In this document: in pieces, positions 59,368 to 64,000 of the stretch | Layout: each line of letters begins with the position of its first letter | How positions within the stretch are numbered: the first letter of the stretch is position 1 | Origin: Paeniroseomonas aquatica | GTDB lineage: Bacteria; Pseudomonadota; Alphaproteobacteria; Acetobacterales; Acetobacteraceae | Length of the DNA stretch: 64,000 bases | Assembly: GCF_030409335.1 (NCBI RefSeq) | Contig: NZ_JAUFPN010000195.1 | Coordinates: 1-64,000, forward strand | Direction: 5' to 3' | The notes under the pieces: generated by a model | Seen by the model: only the letters and a program-made list of their open reading frames with translations | Told to the model about the DNA's origin: nothing | Databases searched by the model: none | Program-made: the position numbers and the translations under genes

Positions 59368-60558
59368 TCAGCGGCTCAGCTCCCGGGTCATCGCCTCGAT
59401 CCCGCCGAGGGTCAGCGGGAACATCCGCTTCTCCATCAGCTGCAGCAGCAGCCCGGTCGAATGGGTACGGTCCCAGGCGGCCTGCGGCATCGGGTTCAGC
59501 CAGGCGCTGCGGCGGAAATGCCCGGTGATCCGCTGCATCCAGGCGGCGCCCGATTCCTCGTTCCAATGCTCCACGCTGCCGCCGGGCTGGATGACCTCGT
59601 AGGGGCTCATGCTGGCGTCGCCGACGAAGATCGCCTTGAAGTCCGGCCCGTATTTCCGCAGCACCTCGAGGGTCGGGACCTCGCTTTCGCGCCGCCGCCG
59701 GTTGTCGGTCCAGAGCCGCTCGTAGGGGCAGTTGTGGAAGTAGAAATGCTCGAGGTGCTTGAACTCCGCCCGGCAGGCGGAAAACAGCTCGGCCGAGATC
59801 CGCACGTGGTCGTCCATCGACCCGCCGATGTCGAGGAAGAGCAGCACCTTCACCGTGTTGTGCCGCTCCGGCACCATCTTCAGGTCCAGCGACCCGGCAT
59901 TGTTGGCGGTGGAGCGGATGGTGTCCGGCAGGTCCAGCTCGGTCGCCGCGCCCTGCCGGGCGAAGCGCCGGAGGCGGCGCAGCGCCAGCTTGATGTTGCG
60001 GGTGCCGATCTCGATGCTGTCGTCGAGGTCGCGGAATTCGCGCTTGTCCCAGACCTTCACCGCCCGGCGGTGGCGGCTTTCCTCCTGGCCGATCCGCACG
60101 CCCTCGGGGTTGTAGCCATGGGCGCCGAAGGGCGAGGTCCCGGCGGTGCCGATCCACTTGGAGCCGCCCTGGTGCCGGCCCTTCTGTTCGGCCAGCCGTT
60201 CCTTCAGCTTCTCCATCAGCGCCTCGAAGCCGCCGGCGGCCTCGATCATCGCCTTCTCCTCGTCGGTCAGCAGCTTCTCCGCCAGCTTGCGGAGCCACTC
60301 CTCCGGCAGCTGGCGGGAGAGGTCGCCGTCCTCGCCGCCCTCGGGCAGCTCCAGCCCCTTGAAGACCTCGCCGAAGACCCGGTCGAAGCGGTCGAGGTGC
60401 CGCTCGTCCTTCACCAGGGTCGCGCGGGACAGGTGGTAGAAGTCGTCGACGCTGTAGTCGGCGACCCCCTCCTTCATGCCCTGCAGCAGGGTGAGGTATT
60501 CGGTGATGCTCGCCGGGATGCCGGCGCCGCGCAGCGCGTAGATGAATTGCGCCAGCAT
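59368..60558 (-). CDS. VWA domain protein (CoxE-like)
   Basis: A 396-residue cytoplasmic protein of the CoxE/VWA family found beside MoxR ATPases. The N-terminal helical part starts MLAQFIYALRGAGIPASITEYL. The C-terminal VWA domain has a MIDAS-like DIGGSMDDHVR and GDASMSPYEV; the usual DxSGS is DIGGS, so metal binding may still occur. It starts 12 bases after the MoxR gene. Such pairs act as chaperone-like AAA+/VWA modules that mature metalloenzymes; the client is not identifiable here. Confidence 0.85.
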   Translation of the reverse strand: MLAQFIYALRGAGIPASITEYLTLLQGMKEGVADYSVDDFYHLSRATLVKDERHLDRFDRVFGEVFKGLELPEGGEDGDLSRQLPEEWLRKLAEKLLTDEEKAMIEAAGGFEALMEKLKERLAEQKGRHQGGSKWIGTAGTSPFGAHGYNPEGVRIGQEESRHRRAVKVWDKREFRDLDDSIEIGTRNIKLALRRLRRFARQGAATELDLPDTIRSTANNAGSLDLKMVPERHNTVKVLLFLDIGGSMDDHVRISAELFSACRAEFKHLEHFYFHNCPYERLWTDNRRRRESEVPTLEVLRKYGPDFKAIFVGDASMSPYEVIQPGGSVEHWNEESGAAWMQRITGHFRRSAWLNPMPQAAWDRTHSTGLLLQLMEKRMFPLTLGGIEAMTRELSR

Positions 60559-60570
60559 CTGCGGGGCCCC

Positions 60571-61419
<849 letters not shown>

Positions 61420-61517
61420 GCCTGCCCCCCTTGCTGTGCTGGGGGAGAGGGTGGCGTCTCTCTCCGCTTCGGGCAAGGTGGCATGCCGGCAACGCCGCCG
61501 GTTGCCGGAGACCGCCC

Positions 61518-62069
61518 ATGCCAGAGCCCACCCAGGACACGGCCGCCCTTTGGTTCGGCCGCGAGGCCGAGTCGCTGAGCGCCGCCGAGCAATCGGTGCT
61601 GGCCGCCGCCCGGCAGCGCGCCATCATCAGCCGCGACGTCGAGCAGGGCTTCGCCGAGCAGCTCAGCTTCGGCCAGCGCCTGGCGGACCAGGTCGCGGTC
61701 TTCGGCGGCTCCTGGTCCTTCATCATCGTCTTCGCGGTGATCCTGGCCGCCTGGGTCCTGCTCAATACCCTGCTGCTGGTCCGGCCCTTCGACGCCTATC
61801 CCTTCATCTTCCTGAACCTGATCCTCTCGATGCTGGCGGCCATCCAGGCCCCGGTCATCATGATGAGCCAGAACCGCCAGGCCGCCCGGGACCGGGCCGA
61901 CGCGGCGCATGACTACGAGATCAACCTCAAGGCCGAGATCGAGATCATGGCCCTGCACGACAAGCTGGACCACCTCCGCACCGAGCAGATCGAGGCGCTG
62001 CTGACGAAGCAGCAGGAACAGATCGCCCTGCTGACCCGCCTGCTGCAGGCCGCTCCGCCCCGGGCCTGA
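61518..62069 (+). CDS. DUF1003 membrane protein
   Basis: A 183-residue protein of family DUF1003, function unknown. LSFGQRLADQVAVFGGSWSFIIVFAVILAAWVLLNT gives the first membrane helix, FDAYPFIFLNLILSMLAAIQAPVIMMSQNRQ the second, and RDRADAAHDYEINLKAEIEIMALHDKLD a C-terminal helical tail. The ATG at 61518 is chosen over an in-frame start 29 codons earlier that lacks family similarity. Divergent from the MoxR gene, convergent with the TctC-like gene. Confidence 0.88.
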   Translation: MPEPTQDTAALWFGREAESLSAAEQSVLAAARQRAIISRDVEQGFAEQLSFGQRLADQVAVFGGSWSFIIVFAVILAAWVLLNTLLLVRPFDAYPFIFLNLILSMLAAIQAPVIMMSQNRQAARDRADAAHDYEINLKAEIEIMALHDKLDHLRTEQIEALLTKQQEQIALLTRLLQAAPPRA

Positions 62070-62082
62070 CGCGGCCCGGGGC
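62057..62082. terminator. Bidirectional hairpin between DUF1003 and TctC-like genes
   Basis: GCCCCGGGCC (62057-62066) pairs with GGCCCGGGGC (62073-62082); the DUF1003 stop codon sits in the 6-base loop. It lies between convergent genes, so it likely ends both transcripts. No clear T-run. Confidence 0.55.
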
Positions 62083-62090
62083 GCGCCGCC

Positions 62091-63092
62091 TCAGACCTTG
62101 GCCAGCCCCGCCGCCTTCATCGCATCGCCCAGCGACACATCGGCCTTGGCCATGTGCTCGCCGAAGCCGGCGGCATCGGCATAGACCATCCCGAAGCCGC
62201 GGGCGTTCAGGAAGTCCTTGTATTCCTGGCTGGCGAAGACCTTGCCCAGCGCCGCATCCATGGTCGAGACCACCGCCGCCGGCAGGCCCGGCGGGCCGGC
62301 GATCCCGCGCCAGGCGCCGGAGTTGTAGTCCACCCCCATCGCCTCCTTCAGCGTCGGGATATTGGGGAAGGCGGAGAGCCGCTCCGGCGCCATCACCGCG
62401 AGGCTGCGGGCACGCCCGGCATCCAGCATGGCGCGGGCCTCCGGCACCGAGCAGGTGGTGAAGTCGAGGCCGTTCGCCGCCAGGTCCTGCATCGCCGGCG
62501 CCGCGCCGTTGGAGGGCACCCAGCGCACGTGGTCGGCCTTCAGCCCCATGGCGCCCAGCCAGCCGGCCAGCGCCAGGTGCCAGATGCCGCCCTGGCCGGT
62601 GCCGCTCGCCTTGAACTTGCCGGGGGTGCTGGCCTTGATGGCGTCGGCCAGCTGCTTCACGTCCTTGTAGGGCGAATTGATGTTCACCTGGATGCCCGGC
62701 GGGTCGTTGTTCATCAGCCCGAGCGGCGTGTAGTTCTTGTAGGTGACCTCGGTCAGCCCCTGCCAGTGCAGCATGCAGATCTCGGCGGTGATGATGCCGA
62801 GGGTGTAGCCATCGGCCGGCGCCGCGGCGATGGCGGCATGGCCCACCACGCCGGAGCCGCCGGTGCGGTTCACCACGTTGAAGGGCTGGCCCAGCTCCTT
62901 CTCCAACAGGATGGCGACGATGCGCAGCACCGCATCGGTGCCGCCGCCGGCCGCCCAGGGGCAGAGCATCTGCACCGGCCGGGCCGGCCACTTCGGCTGG
63001 GCGAGGGCCGGGCCGGCGAGGGGGCCGGCGAGCAGGGGGGCGGCCAGGGCAGTGGCGGCCCCGAGCAGGCCGCGGCGGGTCAGGTCATGCAT
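62091..63092 (-). CDS. Tripartite tricarboxylate transporter substrate-binding protein (Bug/TctC)
   Basis: A 333-residue periplasmic binding protein. It has a twin-arginine-type signal (LTRRGLLGAATALAAPLLAG..., cleavage near ALAQ) and Bug-family landmarks: WPARPVQMLCPWAAGGGTDAVLR, VVNRTGGSGVVGHAAIA, ADGYTLGIIT and GLPAAVVSTMDAALGKVFAS. GGAGG lies ten bases before the ATG at 63092. It follows the TctA gene by 35 bases. Ligands of Bug proteins are various carboxylates; none can be chosen here. Confidence 0.92.
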   Translation of the reverse strand: MHDLTRRGLLGAATALAAPLLAGPLAGPALAQPKWPARPVQMLCPWAAGGGTDAVLRIVAILLEKELGQPFNVVNRTGGSGVVGHAAIAAAPADGYTLGIITAEICMLHWQGLTEVTYKNYTPLGLMNNDPPGIQVNINSPYKDVKQLADAIKASTPGKFKASGTGQGGIWHLALAGWLGAMGLKADHVRWVPSNGAAPAMQDLAANGLDFTTCSVPEARAMLDAGRARSLAVMAPERLSAFPNIPTLKEAMGVDYNSGAWRGIAGPPGLPAAVVSTMDAALGKVFASQEYKDFLNARGFGMVYADAAGFGEHMAKADVSLGDAMKAAGLAKV

Positions 63093-63127
63093 GATTCTAT
63101 TTCCTCCGGCGTCGTTATGATCAACTG

Positions 63128-64000
63128 CTACTCTGCCGCGCCGCGCGGCTGCAAGCGCGCACCGCCGGTGCGGTTCCAGATCCACACCCCGAGCGGCCAG
63201 AGCAGCGCGCCGATGGTCATGGCCGCCAGCACCGCCGAGACCGGCCGTTCGAAGAAGGGCAGCACGTCGCCGTCCGACTTGATCAGGCTGGTGACGAAAT
63301 TCGTCTCCACCATGCTGCCCATGACGATGCCGAGCACCAGCGCCGCCACCGGATAGCCGTTCCGCTCCATCACGAAGCCGAGGATGCCGAAGGCGCCGAC
63401 CAGCCCCACCGAGAACAGGTTGTTCCCCGTCGCATAGGCGCCGACCGCGCACAGCAGCAGGATCACCGGCATGATCGAGGCCCGCGGCGCCCGCAGCACG
63501 GTGGAGGCCATGCGGATCATGACGATGCCGAGCGGGATCATGATGATGTTGGCGATGATGAAGATGAGATAGAGCGCATACATGCTGCGCGCATTCTCGG
63601 TGAACAGCGTCGGCCCGGGGTTCAGCCCCTTCATGTAGAGCACGCCGATGGCGATCGCCGTGATGGTGTCGCCGGGGATGCCAAACAGCAGCGCCGGCAC
63701 CCAGCCCGAGGCGAGCGAGGCGTTGTTGGACGCCCCCGCCTCGACCAGCCCTTCCGGGTGGCCGGTGCCGAAGAGCTCCGGCGTCTTCGAGAATTTCTTC
63801 GACATGGCGTAGCTGACCCAGGCCGCCATGTCGGCGCCGGCGCCCGGCAGCACGCCGATGATGATGCCGATGAAATTGCCCCGCCACATCGGCTTCTGGT
63901 ACTTCTTCGTCAGCATCCACTGGTTGGCCAGGATGCTGCCGAACTTCCGCTTCGGCAGCTTCGGCGGCTCGGCCGAGGCCATGGCCCGCATCACCTCGCT
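63128..64000 (-). CDS. Tripartite tricarboxylate transporter large permease TctA, 5' end outside window
   Basis: The C-terminal part (290 residues) of the roughly 500-residue TctA permease. The frame is open to the right edge (reading ...SEVMRAMASAEPPK), so the start is beyond 64000. IGVLPGAGADMAAWVSYAMSKKFSK, FGTGHPEGLVEAGASNNASLASGWVPALLFGIPGD and PVLRAPRA-type segments are TctA signatures. The small TctB subunit is not between TctA and TctC; it may lie upstream outside the window. Confidence 0.92.
   Translation of the reverse strand, partial: SEVMRAMASAEPPKLPKRKFGSILANQWMLTKKYQKPMWRGNFIGIIIGVLPGAGADMAAWVSYAMSKKFSKTPELFGTGHPEGLVEAGASNNASLASGWVPALLFGIPGDTITAIAIGVLYMKGLNPGPTLFTENARSMYALYLIFIIANIIMIPLGIVMIRMASTVLRAPRASIMPVILLLCAVGAYATGNNLFSVGLVGAFGILGFVMERNGYPVAALVLGIVMGSMVETNFVTSLIKSDGDVLPFFERPVSAVLAAMTIGALLWPLGVWIWNRTGGARLQPRGAAE

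Overview
The window is a very GC-rich stretch of an alphaproteobacterial chromosome. It carries an essentially complete photosynthesis gene cluster (about 8.0-59.3 kb) flanked by housekeeping and transport genes. Type-2 reaction centre genes (pufLMC, puhA), LH1 only (pufBA, no puc genes seen), the oxygen-dependent cyclase acsF without bchE, a ppsR-ppaA regulator pair, a MucR regulator, a SAM-II riboswitch on metZ and Bug/Tct transporters all fit an aerobic anoxygenic phototroph. My best guess is an Acetobacteraceae member of the Roseomonas/Roseococcus type. That placement is inference from gene order and protein style, not from a search.

Layout. 1-8 kb: rimI (cut by the window edge), a TusA-like protein, mucR, fur, an OlsB-like acyltransferase, apaG, riboswitch-controlled metZ, a peptide ABC-transporter binding protein, tRNA-Gly(CCC), a small membrane protein and a HisKA_2 sensor kinase. 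8.0-14.9 kb (minus strand): ppaA-ppsR-bchG-pucC-like-bchP-hemC, an apparent operon. 15.1-34.8 kb (plus strand): the superoperon bchF-N-B-H-L-M-lhaA-puhA-B-C-orf105-acsF-puhE-hemA-HiPIP-bchI-D-O, with many start/stop overlaps. 34.8-37.6 kb: a DUF3422 protein and an alpha/beta hydrolase fused to a membrane domain. 37.7-49.5 kb: carotenoid genes crtD, crtC, crtI, crtB, crtE and crtF. Interspersed are a cytochrome P450, an ATP-grasp enzyme, a DUF2306-like membrane protein, a YqaA protein and a DUF2189 protein. 49.6-58.1 kb: bchC-X-Y-Z followed by pufB-A-L-M-C. 58.3-59.3 kb: a membrane-anchored cytochrome with two tandem class-I haem domains. 59.4-64.0 kb: a VWA/MoxR pair, a DUF1003 protein and a tripartite tricarboxylate transporter (TctC plus partial TctA).

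How it works together. HemA and HemC feed the tetrapyrrole pathway. BchIDH(O), BchM and AcsF build the Mg-porphyrin and its fifth ring; BchNBL and BchXYZ reduce the ring; BchF and BchC modify the 3-vinyl group; BchG and BchP add and reduce the tail. CrtE, B and I make the polyene, and CrtC, D and F modify its end groups toward the spirilloxanthin series. PuhBCE and LhaA assemble RC-LH1. The tetrahaem PufC, a HiPIP and the dihaem cytochrome are candidate electron donors.

Regulation. I found PpsR/CrtJ-type palindromes (TGT-N12-ACA or one-base variants) at the bchF/ppaA, P450/DUF2306, crtB/yqaA-crtI, crtE and bchC promoters. At four of the five they come as pairs whose starts are 25-26 bp apart. 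The P450/ATP-grasp operon has the same operator layout as bchC. I regard it as the most interesting uncharacterised element here: a possible carotenoid-tailoring (oxidation plus ligation) branch. No stretch longer than 300 bases lacks a gene. I saw no insertion sequence, CRISPR array or rRNA.
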